DNA of 34,466 nt. It comes from B3-G11 sp039714175 (GTDB lineage Bacteria; Actinomycetota; Acidimicrobiia; Spongiisociales; UBA5794). The stretch covers positions 1 to 34,466 of the forward strand of contig JBDLJV010000003.1 of the NCBI GenBank assembly GCA_039714175.1, read 5' to 3'. The first letter of the stretch is position 1; each line of letters begins with the position of its first letter. Both the position numbers and the translations under genes were made by a program. The notes under the pieces are model-generated. The model saw only the letters and a program-made list of their open reading frames with translations, was not told the origin of the DNA and made no database searches. Positions 7,944-16,174 of this stretch are shown piece after piece.

Positions 7944-9040
7944 AGATCCTGCGGCACCTCGGGCCGCGACTGTTCATCTCGCATCTCGCAGCAATAGCGA
8001 CAGCCACGAGCACATTCGTCATCACCTTCCGCCTCCTGGCATCCGAAGTGTTCGGACGTCGTCTCCAGGGCGCAGACGGGTCCGGATTTCCGGGCGGACA
8101 GCCGGGAGGGCCGGGTTCACCGGGCTGGGGCCACGAGGTCATCAAGACCTTCGAGAGTTCGGTGGATATCGCAATCCTCATCTCCGTGGTTGTCGGTGCT
8201 GTCGCAGCTGCGATAGTCGCTGCCATCGTGACCCGGTTACTCGCGCGGCCCGTCGAGGACATCCGTGCAACAGCACACTCCCTCGCTGCGGGCAACTACG
8301 ACGAGCGGGTCTCCGAGCCGTCGGTCGCCGAACTCGCCGAACTCGCCCGCGATGTCAACGCCCTCGCGTCCGCACTCGAATCAACCGAACTCAACCGAGC
8401 CCAACTCATCACTGACGTCGCCCACGAGCTGAGGACGCCTCTCACGACGATCGATGGATACGTCGAAGGAGCCGCTGATGGGATCTTCACGGCGGACGAG
8501 ATGCTTCTGTCCGTCTCCGAGGAAACCCGGCGCATGCGAAGGCTCGTCGACGATCTTTCGCTTCTCTCCCGCGCACAGGAGGGCTCCCTTGATCTCGATC
8601 GGGATGACACCGATGTGACGGCCCTCGTCGAAGATATCACCGACCGGCTACGGCCCCAGTTCGAGACCGCAGGCGTGACGCTTACCGTTACAGGGCAGAC
8701 CGGAACAGCGAGTGTCGACACGATTCGGCTCGGTCGGGTTCTGACGAACCTGCTCGGCAATGCGTTGGGACACACCGCCGAAGGAGACGCAGTCACCGTC
8801 GAGACATCGGCCGACGGGTCGGGCTTGCTCATCATCGTGGCCGACGACGGGGATGGCATCCCAACCGACGATCTGCCACACGTCTTCGACCGCTTCTATC
8901 GGGGAACGACGACTTCTCGATCCGGCACTGGTATCGGCCTTGCGATCGCTCGAAGCATCGTGGACGCTCACAGTGGCACGCTCACGGCAGCATCCGAGGG
9001 TTCCGGCAAGGGAGCAACCTTCACGATTCACATTCCGTGA
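7940..9040 (+). CDS. Sensor histidine kinase partner of the response regulator
   Basis: The protein has 366 residues. Transmembrane helices at about 12-33 and 76-98 enclose a very short outer loop of some 42 residues that is mostly Gly and Pro ('GFPGGQPGGPGSPGWG'). It has no recognisable sensor fold, so sensing may occur in the membrane or through a partner. A HAMP linker follows at about 99-150. The H-box is 'DVAHELRTPL' with phosphoacceptor H162. The ATP domain has the N-box (N274 in 'LLGNALGHT'), G1 'DDGDGI' (302-307), F-box 'FDRFYRG' (316-322) and G2 'GTGIGL' (329-334). All catalytic motifs are intact. It is translationally coupled to the regulator at 7257. Confidence 0.94.
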   Translation: MKILRHLGPRLFISHLAAIATATSTFVITFRLLASEVFGRRLQGADGSGFPGGQPGGPGSPGWGHEVIKTFESSVDIAILISVVVGAVAAAIVAAIVTRLLARPVEDIRATAHSLAAGNYDERVSEPSVAELAELARDVNALASALESTELNRAQLITDVAHELRTPLTTIDGYVEGAADGIFTADEMLLSVSEETRRMRRLVDDLSLLSRAQEGSLDLDRDDTDVTALVEDITDRLRPQFETAGVTLTVTGQTGTASVDTIRLGRVLTNLLGNALGHTAEGDAVTVETSADGSGLLIIVADDGDGIPTDDLPHVFDRFYRGTTTSRSGTGIGLAIARSIVDAHSGTLTAASEGSGKGATFTIHIP

Positions 9041-9079
9041 CGTACAGATTCGCAGATCGAGGGCGTCCCTGAGCGACTC

Positions 9080-9742
9080 TCAGTCGGCAGTCGTGCGGAC
9101 TCCGGCATGTGGTTCGATATGGATGCCGACGACCCCGGTCACAGTCGCAACAGATCGGCGCACAGCCTCCATGTCTCGACGGGAACCAGAGACGCCCGTG
9201 AGAATCACAGATCCACTCTCGACGTGGACGCTGGGCAGAGCAGCTATCGCCGGGTTCCGAAGCTGCGTCAACCGCTTCTGGACATCGAGTCGGATCGACT
9301 CATCCGTACGAACCGACGCCGAAGCGACATCTGCTGCAGACACGATGCCAACCAGCATCCCATTGGGGTCGAGGACCGGGAGCACGGATCGGTTGATGTA
9401 CCGCATCACCCGGGCAGCATCAGCGATCGACTCACCGACAGAGACACCGATGGTCTCGTGGGTCATGACCTGCGCCACGAGAACAGGGCGTTGCAGCGTC
9501 TTGGCCCATCGACGAGACCTGCTCCTGCGAGCCTCCCAACGCACGAGATCATTCACCGACAGCACACCTACGAGCTTCGATTCGGCATCGAGCACGGGGA
9601 CGGCCGCAAGGTCGTGCTCGCACATCAAGCGGACTGCGGCTACGAGCGACTGGGACCGGCGGCACACCGGAGGTTGCCTGGTCATCAGGTCTTCAACGAG
9701 CATCGCCGCCTGCCTCACGATCGTTCGGCCCAGAGCCCGCAT
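9080..9742 (-). CDS. Two-CBS-domain protein with C-terminal BON domain
   Basis: This 220-residue soluble protein has a CBS pair at about 15-70 ('VEDLMTRQPPVCRRSQSLVAA') and 90-145 ('VAQVMTHETIGVSVGES', 'VLPVLDPNGMLVGIVSAADV'). A BON domain follows at about 148-215 ('DVQKRLTQL', 'VHVESGSVILTGVSGSRRDMEAV'). CBS pairs bind adenine nucleotides and BON domains bind membranes or phospholipid. Proteins with this layout are common in actinobacteria and are usually annotated as stress-related, without a proven role. The first start has AAGG nine nt upstream. A second in-frame start at 9703 ('MLVEDLMTR') matches how many CBS proteins begin and is possible. It is divergent from the antiporter at 9834, suggesting shared control. 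Confidence 0.88.
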   Translation of the reverse strand: MRALGRTIVRQAAMLVEDLMTRQPPVCRRSQSLVAAVRLMCEHDLAAVPVLDAESKLVGVLSVNDLVRWEARRSRSRRWAKTLQRPVLVAQVMTHETIGVSVGESIADAARVMRYINRSVLPVLDPNGMLVGIVSAADVASASVRTDESIRLDVQKRLTQLRNPAIAALPSVHVESGSVILTGVSGSRRDMEAVRRSVATVTGVVGIHIEPHAGVRTTAD

Positions 9743-9756
9743 GAAAGCGAGCCTTG

Positions 9757-9786
9757 TAGTACGATATCTTTGTCGTGATAATACTA
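9757..9786. promoter_or_regulatory. Imperfect 30-bp dyad in the divergent CBS-BON / antiporter promoter region
   Basis: The outer arms TAGTA (9757-9761) and TACTA (9782-9786) are perfectly complementary, and three further inner positions of each half also match. The sequence is AT-rich for this genome, so it may hold the -10 regions of both genes and an operator. No cognate regulator can be named; the winged-helix protein at 12152 is one local candidate. Confidence 0.35.
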
Positions 9787-9833
9787 TCCGGAATTAGAAC
9801 TCGTCAATCAGATTTCGTCTTTGGGTGCGAACA

Positions 9834-12032
9834 ATGATGACATCCGAGATCCTGCTCTCAACGTCGGCAACCGCTGCTCCCCTGAGCGAGCACCAGGTTC
9901 TTGTCCTGCTCGTCCAGCTGCTCATACTCGTGGGGTTCGCCAGAATCCTCGGCGGGCTGATGAAGCGTGCCGGTCAGCCCCCTGTCGTCGGTGAGCTCCT
10001 CGCAGGGGTAATCCTCGGCCAGACCATCTTCGGACGTCTCGCACCGGGCGCTTTCGAATGGGTCTTCGGAGATGACCTCGTACGGTCGGTTGTGTTCGCC
10101 CTTGCATGGATCGGCGTGATCCTCCTTCTCGTGGTGATCGGTTACGAAACCGATCTGGGAATCATCATGCGATTCCGCAAGGCCGCGGGATGGGTGTCGG
10201 CGGGCGGATTCCTCGTACCGCTCCTGATCATGGGCTCGGCCGCGTGGCTGGTCCCGGACGACTTCGTGGGCGAAGGAATCGACCGGGCAGTCTTCGCCGG
10301 GTTCTTCGCCCTCGCTCTGTCGGTATCGGCACTTCCTGTGGTCGCCAAGATCCTTCAGGATCTCGGAATGATGCGACGCAACTTCGCTCAGATCACGCTC
10401 GCTGCAGGGATGACGATGGATGCCGTTGGGTGGCTGCTCCTTGCTGCACTGACGGGGATCGCCCTCGATGGATTCAGGCCTGAACTGCTGGCGCGGTCCT
10501 TCGGAGGGCTGGTGGTTTTCATGGCTGTGCTGATCACCCTTGGACGCTGGTTCCTCGACCGAGTGATGCTCCATATCCTCGACCGTGGGTCGAGCGTCAC
10601 CGCGGCCCTGACGGTGGCCATCCTCGCAGCCTTCGCCGGGGGTGTCGTGACCCAGGCGCTACAGCTCGAAGCCATCCTCGGAGCGTTCATCGTCGGCATC
10701 CTGCTTGCCACGACACGACACCAACTCCCCGAGGTTCGCCGCACGCTCGAAACCATTACAGCAGCCATCTTTGCTCCGATCTTCTTCGCCTTCAGCGGTT
10801 TGCAGGTCGACATCGGGTTGCTCAGGTCGGGATCCGCAATCGCATGGGCGATCGGACTCGTCGTACTCGCCATGCTTGCAAAGATGATCGGTACGCTCCT
10901 CGGGGCGCGACGGGCATCAATCGTGGGACGCGAAGCACTCGCACTGGGTGCCGGGCTCACAGCGCTTGGCGCAATGGGCATCGTGGTCGCCATCGTTGCC
11001 CTCAATCTCGGCGTCGTCAGCACCACCGGCTACACGGTGCTCGTTGTCGCCGCAATCGCCACATCGCTCAGTGCGCCCCAACTACTCCGATCGATCGTAC
11101 GCGGCTGGAAGATCCCCGAAGAAGAAGCGCATCGTCTCGAGCGCGAGGCCATACAGGCAAGCTCCGAGATCCTTGGTAGCCGACGCATCCTGCTCCCCAC
11201 CCGCGGTGGAGCGAACAGTGCCTACGCGGCACGCCTTGCTGCGCGCATCTTCGATGGAGCGGAGATCACCGTGCTCGCCGTTGATGTTCCGACCCGACGT
11301 TCACTCTTCCGCCGGCGCCGCGTCGGCTCATCGACACACGCAAGCGACGTGTTGGCCGAGCTCAACGGCACGCGCCACCACACCGTCCGGGTCCAAGCGC
11401 AGGATCCGGCCACTGCGATCGCCCGCGAGGCACGGCTGGGATACGACCTCATGTTGATCGGAGCATCCGGCAGCGGCGAGGACAGGTCCGGGATGCACTC
11501 CACAATGGTCGACCGGGTTCTTGCCCTGGTCGACGTTCCGACAGTGGTTGTGCATCTCCCCGAGGATGCGTCGCGTGACATGCTTACTCCGACCCGAATA
11601 CTCGTTCCGGTGGTCGCCAGCCGATCGTCCAGAGCAGCTGAGGAATTCGCGTACTCGATCGCTCGCAGCGTCGACGGCGAGGCTGCAGCTCTCCATGTTG
11701 TGAACCGCCCGCAGGGACAGGGAATGATGTTCAGCTCGACCACAGAAAAGGAGGCGATCCGTTCGGGCAAGGAGATCGTCGCCGGAGCCGCTGCGTTCGG
11801 GGAACGGCTTGGCGTTGCTGTCGGAGTCCACGTGCGGACGGCCACGAATGCCGAGGAAGTGATCGTCGACTTCGTCGACGAAGGCGGCTTCGATCTCCTG
11901 GTGATCGGCGCCTCAAGCCGACCGCTCACGGATCGCCCATTCTTCGGCCACCGGGTCAACCACATCCTCGACCACGCGCAGGTACCCGTAGCGGTTATCG
12001 CTCTGCGCTCTCATGCCAATGATGGAAGGTGA
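9834..12032 (+). CDS. CPA2-family Na+(K+)/H+ antiporter fused to two universal stress protein domains
   Basis: About 732 residues. The N-terminal ~410 residues form a Kef/NapA-type exchanger with about 12 helices, including 'GQPPVVGELLAGVILGQTIFG' near the start and 'FAPIFFAFSGLQVDI' towards its end. The C-terminal ~310 residues lie in the cytoplasm and contain two Usp domains in tandem. The first begins 'RRILLPTRGG' and has 'LMLIGASGSGEDRSGMHSTM'; the second begins 'TRILVPVVAS' and has 'LLVIGASSRPLTDRPFFG'. Both end in the typical 'VPTVVVHL' / 'VPVAVIAL' strand. The Usp domains probably bind a nucleotide and gate ion exchange. The start is uncertain: ATG 9834 is taken, with GTG 9825 and ATG 9837 in frame and no strong ribosome site. 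The ion is not predictable from sequence alone. Confidence 0.9.
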   Translation: MMTSEILLSTSATAAPLSEHQVLVLLVQLLILVGFARILGGLMKRAGQPPVVGELLAGVILGQTIFGRLAPGAFEWVFGDDLVRSVVFALAWIGVILLLVVIGYETDLGIIMRFRKAAGWVSAGGFLVPLLIMGSAAWLVPDDFVGEGIDRAVFAGFFALALSVSALPVVAKILQDLGMMRRNFAQITLAAGMTMDAVGWLLLAALTGIALDGFRPELLARSFGGLVVFMAVLITLGRWFLDRVMLHILDRGSSVTAALTVAILAAFAGGVVTQALQLEAILGAFIVGILLATTRHQLPEVRRTLETITAAIFAPIFFAFSGLQVDIGLLRSGSAIAWAIGLVVLAMLAKMIGTLLGARRASIVGREALALGAGLTALGAMGIVVAIVALNLGVVSTTGYTVLVVAAIATSLSAPQLLRSIVRGWKIPEEEAHRLEREAIQASSEILGSRRILLPTRGGANSAYAARLAARIFDGAEITVLAVDVPTRRSLFRRRRVGSSTHASDVLAELNGTRHHTVRVQAQDPATAIAREARLGYDLMLIGASGSGEDRSGMHSTMVDRVLALVDVPTVVVHLPEDASRDMLTPTRILVPVVASRSSRAAEEFAYSIARSVDGEAAALHVVNRPQGQGMMFSSTTEKEAIRSGKEIVAGAAAFGERLGVAVGVHVRTATNAEEVIVDFVDEGGFDLLVIGASSRPLTDRPFFGHRVNHILDHAQVPVAVIALRSHANDGR

Positions 12033-12151
12033 AGGTGTGCGCAACATGATTGTCTGCGGCGAGGTTGTGCACGGCAACCGATGCCGAGATGCCCAGCGTG
12101 GTAGTGCCTATCATGGCCACCGACCGCAAACCGATGAGCAGGGCCTCGCAC

Positions 12152-12472
12152 ATGGCCAATAGCGTCCCACGCGGATGGACATTCCTCACCAACCACGCTC
12201 GCGTCTTGATTCTGATCGCCGGAAGTCCGGGCATACGACTTCGCGACGTCGCAGACCAGGTCGGGATCACCGAACGGGCGGCTCAGAGGATCGTTGCCGA
12301 GCTCGAGTCCGCTGGCTACCTCGACCATGAGAAGGTTGGGCGCCGGAACCAGTACCACCTGCGTCCCGATGCCCACCTCAGACATCCGTTGGAGAACGAT
12401 GTGGAAGTCGGGCAGCTTCTCGCCCTCTTTGTCGACCGAAGCACGGCGAGGAACACGTCCCGTGGCGAGTGA
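12152..12472 (+). CDS. Small winged-helix (MarR-like) transcriptional regulator
   Basis: The ATG at 12152 gives 106 residues. The frame is open further upstream with several possible starts, but the recognisable domain begins 'RGWTFLTNHARVLILIAGSPG'. Next comes a helix-turn-helix ('RLRDVADQVGITERAAQRIVAELESAGYL') and the wing ('HEKVGRRNQYHL'), ending 'DAHLRHPLENDVEVGQLLALF'. This is a compact actinobacterial family of one-domain winged-helix regulators whose targets are mostly unknown. It follows the antiporter by about 120 bp in the same direction, so it may be its regulator or simply a neighbour. Confidence 0.8.
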   Translation: MANSVPRGWTFLTNHARVLILIAGSPGIRLRDVADQVGITERAAQRIVAELESAGYLDHEKVGRRNQYHLRPDAHLRHPLENDVEVGQLLALFVDRSTARNTSRGE

Positions 12473-12753
12473 CCTCTGCCTCCGCTGTCCAGAGCTCGAA
12501 CAAGATCAGGGTTTGGCAACCCCAGGTCCGGAACATTACAGATCCACCTGAGGCCTGGCTGGGGCGTGCTGCATGTACGCGTTTTGGACCCGCTGGTGGG
12601 CGCGGATTGATCCGTACGAATCGATCAATGGGCTGATCCGGTGCGAGTCCTCGTCGGCACCGAATCCCTCACCGGGAGACCGAACATGTACTCGCGTCTC
12701 CCCCGGCCAGCGAGTCCTGCTCGATCTCCCGGATCAGGCCACGTTGCCGTTCC
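12473..12753. other. Convergent intergenic region with terminator-like hairpin
   Basis: These 281 bp separate the winged-helix gene from the convergent vWA gene. A frame from 12573 is open but has no ribosome site or domain, and its last third is antisense to the vWA gene, so it is not called. A hairpin, ATTGATC (12606-12612) with GATCAAT (12623-12629) and a 10-nt loop, could terminate transcription from either side. Nothing else is recognised. Confidence 0.4.
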
Positions 12754-14553
12754 CTACTTCGGCAGCGGTGGAACCAGGCAGACCAGCGGACTCGAGGAGT
12801 TCCCTGAAGCGTCCGTCGCGTAGACGAGCATGTCCCCTTGGCCGGTCAGGTGCCAGGCAACAGCATCAGCCTCGCCCCGCACACTCCCGATCGGCCGCTC
12901 GGTCGGCTCAGCTCCCGGCGCTTGGGTCCACTTGATCTTCGTACCCGCGGCATACGGGCCGAAGACATAGCCCGTGCCCTCGTCGACAACGAACACATCG
13001 GGATTCGGATCGACAGCATCAGAGGCAGCCAGGTCATAGAAACCGTCCTCGTTCTGACCACCATTCGGTCCGGGGAGGCTGCTTGAGCCTGCGGGCGGGA
13101 TCTTGTCTCCGTGCGGGTTCGGTCCCGGCATGCAGGCCGCCAGTGGTGGGGTCGTGTCGGCCCACCTGACAGTCGCTGTTGCACAACCGGTCTGTCCGCT
13201 GGGTTCTTCGACGGTGAAGCACGCCTCGATCGTATCGGTGCCTCCCGCGCCGGTGTTCGTGTACGTCCATGGAACACCGCCGAGGACCCCTGTGGTTCCT
13301 GAGCCGGTGGCGCCGTGATTCGGTCCGTCGATGACGGTGAACGTCACGTCACGTCCGCCGACCGTTCCAGCCAGGCCTTCGATGGTTGCCGTGACCGTGT
13401 GCGTGGTGTCAGTGCCAAGTTCCTTGGTCGCGGTCTCAGGTGTGAGATCGATTCCGTACACGAACACCGTGGTGCACGCCTCGCCGGAGTCACCACCTCC
13501 GCCGGCATCACTACCTACGGCGGTGACGCACATCGTGTGCTCACCGACACCGAGGCCGGTGACAGGTGTCGAGTAGGTCACAGCCAGCGGTCCCGCGTGC
13601 GGCAACGGTGTCGAGATGTCGGAATTCGGGATGACGGTCGGGGAACCACCATCGACGGTGAGTTCCAGATGATGAAGCTCAGAAGTGAGCAACCCGGAGA
13701 CGAGCCCGGCGAGATCTGCCGGATTCTGGACTTCGGTGCATGTGCCATTGGTGGCGTTGGCGATCTCCTGCAGCGTGCCATCGGAACCGACGCTGCACGA
13801 TGATCCCTGTCCAACTGCAAACGTGTGAACGACCGCGCCGGTCGCGGCGAGCTCACCAAGATTCGCCCCGAAGTAGCCAGCCCCATCGTTGCTGCGCCCG
13901 TCGGAGAGGAAGACGACGAGGTTCGAAGCGCTTGTGGATGCCCCCACGATCGTTCCGGCTGCACCAAGCCCTTCGGCGAAATTGGTATTGGCACGGTTGA
14001 CATGTTTGGCGGTGAAGTCCGTCGGACCTGCATGGGTCGGCGAAGCAACGACGGAAGTGGCGACCGTGTACACATGGGCCGGTCCGGCGCTCGGAGAGGT
14101 GGTCGGATCAATGCCGACGATCGGCGACATATCTGCAGCGGCACCGTACCTCCCGTATACGGCAAGGCCGACCTCATCGACCCATCCGGAAGAAGCGGCC
14201 GCGGCATTGAGGGCAAGCACCGCTGCGATCTCACAATCCAGGATCGTGTCCGAGAGACCGTCGTCGTTGACATCGCCACCACAGTTTCCGTTGGCAGAGT
14301 CGTTAACGCTGCCTGAGACGTCAACGACATACGTGATCGTCAAGTCGGCGGTTCCGTATCCAATCGACGCCGTCCCCTCGACGCTCACATCAACCCCGCC
14401 CGGTGGCAGCACGTACTCGGTGCCGTCAATAGGCGCATCCACCGTGACCTTGATCGGCGTGCCGCCCGGCAGAGACGATTCTGATTCCGAGGCAAGCGCG
14501 GGCAGTGCCGTAACCACGAGAAGTAAGGCGATTGAGATGGCAAGGCGCCGCAT
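12754..14553 (-). CDS. Secreted von Willebrand factor A domain protein with disulfide-bounded Ca-binding-like loop
   Basis: The protein has 599 residues, with GGAGG six nt before the ATG. Residues 1-21 are a signal peptide (cleavage after 'ALPALA'). The vWA domain spans about 70-300 with a MIDAS motif D78-V-S80-G-S82 and a later 'FLSDGRSNDG', so divalent metal binding is likely. Directly after the MIDAS, C91 and C107 bracket a loop with D94-V-N-D-D-G99, resembling an EF-hand/dockerin-type calcium loop. Residues about 300-480 look like Ig-type or bacterial surface repeats ('DVTFTVIDGPNHGATGSGTT'). The C-terminal part ('DGFYDLAASDAVDPNPDVFVVD', 'AVAWHLTGQGDMLVYATDASGN') is shared with exported actinobacterial proteins of unknown role. 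No sorting signal is seen. It probably acts outside the cell in adhesion or matrix binding; the ligand is unknown. Confidence 0.82.
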   Translation of the reverse strand: MRRLAISIALLLVVTALPALASESESSLPGGTPIKVTVDAPIDGTEYVLPPGGVDVSVEGTASIGYGTADLTITYVVDVSGSVNDSANGNCGGDVNDDGLSDTILDCEIAAVLALNAAAASSGWVDEVGLAVYGRYGAAADMSPIVGIDPTTSPSAGPAHVYTVATSVVASPTHAGPTDFTAKHVNRANTNFAEGLGAAGTIVGASTSASNLVVFLSDGRSNDGAGYFGANLGELAATGAVVHTFAVGQGSSCSVGSDGTLQEIANATNGTCTEVQNPADLAGLVSGLLTSELHHLELTVDGGSPTVIPNSDISTPLPHAGPLAVTYSTPVTGLGVGEHTMCVTAVGSDAGGGGDSGEACTTVFVYGIDLTPETATKELGTDTTHTVTATIEGLAGTVGGRDVTFTVIDGPNHGATGSGTTGVLGGVPWTYTNTGAGGTDTIEACFTVEEPSGQTGCATATVRWADTTPPLAACMPGPNPHGDKIPPAGSSSLPGPNGGQNEDGFYDLAASDAVDPNPDVFVVDEGTGYVFGPYAAGTKIKWTQAPGAEPTERPIGSVRGEADAVAWHLTGQGDMLVYATDASGNSSSPLVCLVPPLPK

Positions 14554-14608
14554 GCTGGCCCTCCTATTGAGGCTCTGATGCCACCTATCCCCCCACTGCC
14601 CGTAGTCA

Positions 14609-14637
14609 AGTTAACACATAGGGTGGTTATTCGTCAA
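14609..14637 (-). promoter_or_regulatory. Possible promoter of the vWA gene
   Basis: On the minus strand TTGACG (complement of 14632-14637) and TTAACT (complement of 14609-14614) are separated by 17 bp, about 55 nt before the ATG at 14553. The -35 is good and the -10 is weak. The surrounding bases are AT-richer than the flanks. Confidence 0.35.
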
Positions 14638-14693
14638 CCGAGCGACACCCGACCTCCCCGTGTCACCCACCCGGCCCGAGCCATATCGTCGGA

Positions 14694-15152
14694 TCACTCC
14701 TCCGCCGGTGGACCGGGCCGGATCATCCATTGCGTGCTGTCAGCGAGCGGCACGAATCCGAATTCCCCGTACACGCCATGGGCATCGTCCGTGGCGAGCA
14801 GTTGCCACTTGAGTCCCTTCAGCTCGGGGTGCTCAACGATCGCTTGAACGATTGCCGTGCCAAGACCGGTGCCCCGGTGGCCGGGCAGCACGAAGACGTC
14901 AGCCAGATAGCCGAATGCGACGAGGTCGGTCACCATGCGAGCGAACCCGACCTGCTGGCCGTCGAGATAGGCACCGACCACGAGAGGACTCAAGTCGTTG
15001 GCCAGGCGTTGGGCATCTCTCGATCGGCCCCTCGCCCAGTAGGACTCCTCACTCAGGAATCGGTGCACAACATCAAGATCAACGCGATCGGGGTCCGTGC
15101 TGATGATGTACCGACCGTGCGTTTCTTCGATCGATCCTCCGAAAGCGCTCAT
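14694..15152 (-). CDS. GNAT-family N-acetyltransferase
   Basis: The ATG at 15152 gives 152 residues. A GTG seven codons upstream is less likely because GAGG lies about 10 nt before the ATG. The acetyl-CoA binding motif is 'VLPGHRGTGLGTAIVQAI' (R-G-x-G-x-G type), preceded by the 'LADVFV' strand. The C-terminal 'WQLLATDDAHGVYGEFGFVPL' is typical of the group related to YjaB/ArsN-like acetyltransferases that modify small amines. The substrate is unknown. Its start codon overlaps the stop of the decayed cytosine deaminase (ATGA at 15149-15152), so it was once translationally coupled to that gene and may now depend on the remnant's transcription. Confidence 0.85.
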   Translation of the reverse strand: MSAFGGSIEETHGRYIISTDPDRVDLDVVHRFLSEESYWARGRSRDAQRLANDLSPLVVGAYLDGQQVGFARMVTDLVAFGYLADVFVLPGHRGTGLGTAIVQAIVEHPELKGLKWQLLATDDAHGVYGEFGFVPLADSTQWMIRPGPPAEE

Positions 15153-15437
15153 TTTCCAATGTCCTCGTTCCACAAGTCCGGATTGCCCTTGATGAATCTA
15201 TCCATCTCGTCAACGCACTCAGCGTTGTCGGCGATCACGACCTCGACGCCGTGACTGGCCAAGAGAGACTCAGTTCTCCCCCACAACGACACGCTGTATC
15301 CCGTACAACACGATGGCGCCGCTGCGCATGTCGCACAGCGACAGCGTGGTGTACATCGTGGAGCGCTTGTAGACCTGCGCCGGTTGGCGTCCGGCCGCTT
15401 CGAGCGCGTCCACCTCGCCGTGCCGAATGGGAGATCC
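15149..15437 (-). pseudogene. Decayed yeast-type cytosine deaminase (FCY1-like) gene
   Basis: Translated from 15437 leftwards, one frame gives GSPIRHGEVDALEAAGRQP, then 'YKRSTMYTTLSLCDMRSGAI' and 'VLYGIQRVVVGEN', and stops at TGA 15270-15272. A second frame continues with 'LLASHGVEVVIADNAECVDE', 'MDRFIKGNPDLWNEDIG' and stops at 15149. Together they match the C-terminal two thirds of fungal-type cytosine deaminase (HGE, TLSPCDMCTGA, YGI.R.VVGEN, WxEDIG). The N-terminal ~55 residues are missing. About seven residues after GEN are lost with a frameshift. The PCxxC zinc motif reads L-C-D-M-R: Pro to Leu and the second zinc Cys to Arg (CGC at 15324-15326), each explainable by one transition. The gene cannot make an active enzyme. 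Its stop overlaps the next GNAT start. Confidence 0.85.
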
Positions 15438-15465
15438 TACCGGCACGGCAGAGATGGGGGGAAGA

Positions 15466-16098
15466 TCAAGTGCTCTCCGGATGGTTCAGATCGATCGCGA
15501 CGGTGCGAAGCGCGGAATACATCGCAGACGTGGCGAGCGCTTGGGTTGGCACCGGCAGCTCCAGTCTGACTGCACCGTCTTCTGCGTGGGATCTCGTTGC
15601 TCCTATCGCCTGGAGAGCCTCGAGGACCTGTCGGTTTGACAGCGAAACGTACGCTCGGAAGCGTTCGATTCCGTTCTCGTGCGCGGCGTTCGACAACGCC
15701 TGAAGCAGGATGCGTCCCAATCCTTTTCGCTGACAACCGTCGACAACGGCGAGCGCAGCTTCTGCGACTGTTGGGTCATCGTCGGTGCGGATGTACCGGG
15801 CGATGCCGACGCCGGGCGGGTCAGCAACATCGAGGGTTTCGGCTGCCCACGCGAAGTGATTGGCGTAGTCAATCTCGGTCAGATAAGTCAGATCAGCTTC
15901 GGTGAGCGTGGCCTTTGACCACATGAAACGGAGGTAGCGTGAACGAGCTGAGAGGTTCTCCCAACCTTCGGCAAGGCGAGCTCTGTCCTTCGGTGCAATG
16001 GGCCTAACGCGCACAGGCGTGCCGTCGTTGAGCTGCGCCGTGAACGCCAGATGCTCAACAAATTCGTTGACATCTTCGGGATTTCTGCTCGCTTCCAT
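15466..16098 (-). CDS. GNAT-family N-acetyltransferase (Pat/protein-acetyltransferase-like)
   Basis: From the ATG at 16098 it has 210 residues; a GTG at 16134 would add 12. Neither has a good ribosome site. The N-terminal 'VRVRPIAPKDRARLAEGWENLSARSRYLRFMW' and 'LTEADLTYLTEIDYANHFAW' segments are characteristic of the GNAT domains found in protein lysine acetyltransferases such as Pat and in the acetyl-CoA synthetase-linked enzymes. The acetyl-CoA loop is 'VVDGCQRKGLGRILLQAL' (Q-R-K-G-L-G). It is divergent from the acyl-CoA ligase at 16175 with about 75 bp between them. Since Pat-type enzymes often acetylate and switch off acyl-CoA synthetases, a functional link is possible but is inference. 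Its stop lies just 28 bp from the deaminase remnant. Confidence 0.85.
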   Translation of the reverse strand: MEASRNPEDVNEFVEHLAFTAQLNDGTPVRVRPIAPKDRARLAEGWENLSARSRYLRFMWSKATLTEADLTYLTEIDYANHFAWAAETLDVADPPGVGIARYIRTDDDPTVAEAALAVVDGCQRKGLGRILLQALSNAAHENGIERFRAYVSLSNRQVLEALQAIGATRSHAEDGAVRLELPVPTQALATSAMYSALRTVAIDLNHPEST

Positions 16099-16174
16099 GG
16101 AGGCAGTATGGCGGCAGCGAGGAACCAGCGTCACTCCTTCTGCGAGTAACCGAGCCGTTGGTGTGGGTCATACA

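Noticed and set aside
12573..12935. A 120-codon plus-strand frame starting MYAFWTRWW
   Set aside because: No ribosome site or known domain, and its second half is antisense to the vWA gene.
15466..16098. Possible fusion of the Pat-like acetyltransferase with the deaminase remnant
   Set aside because: The acetyltransferase has its own stop at 15466 and the remnant is in another frame without a start, so they are separate.
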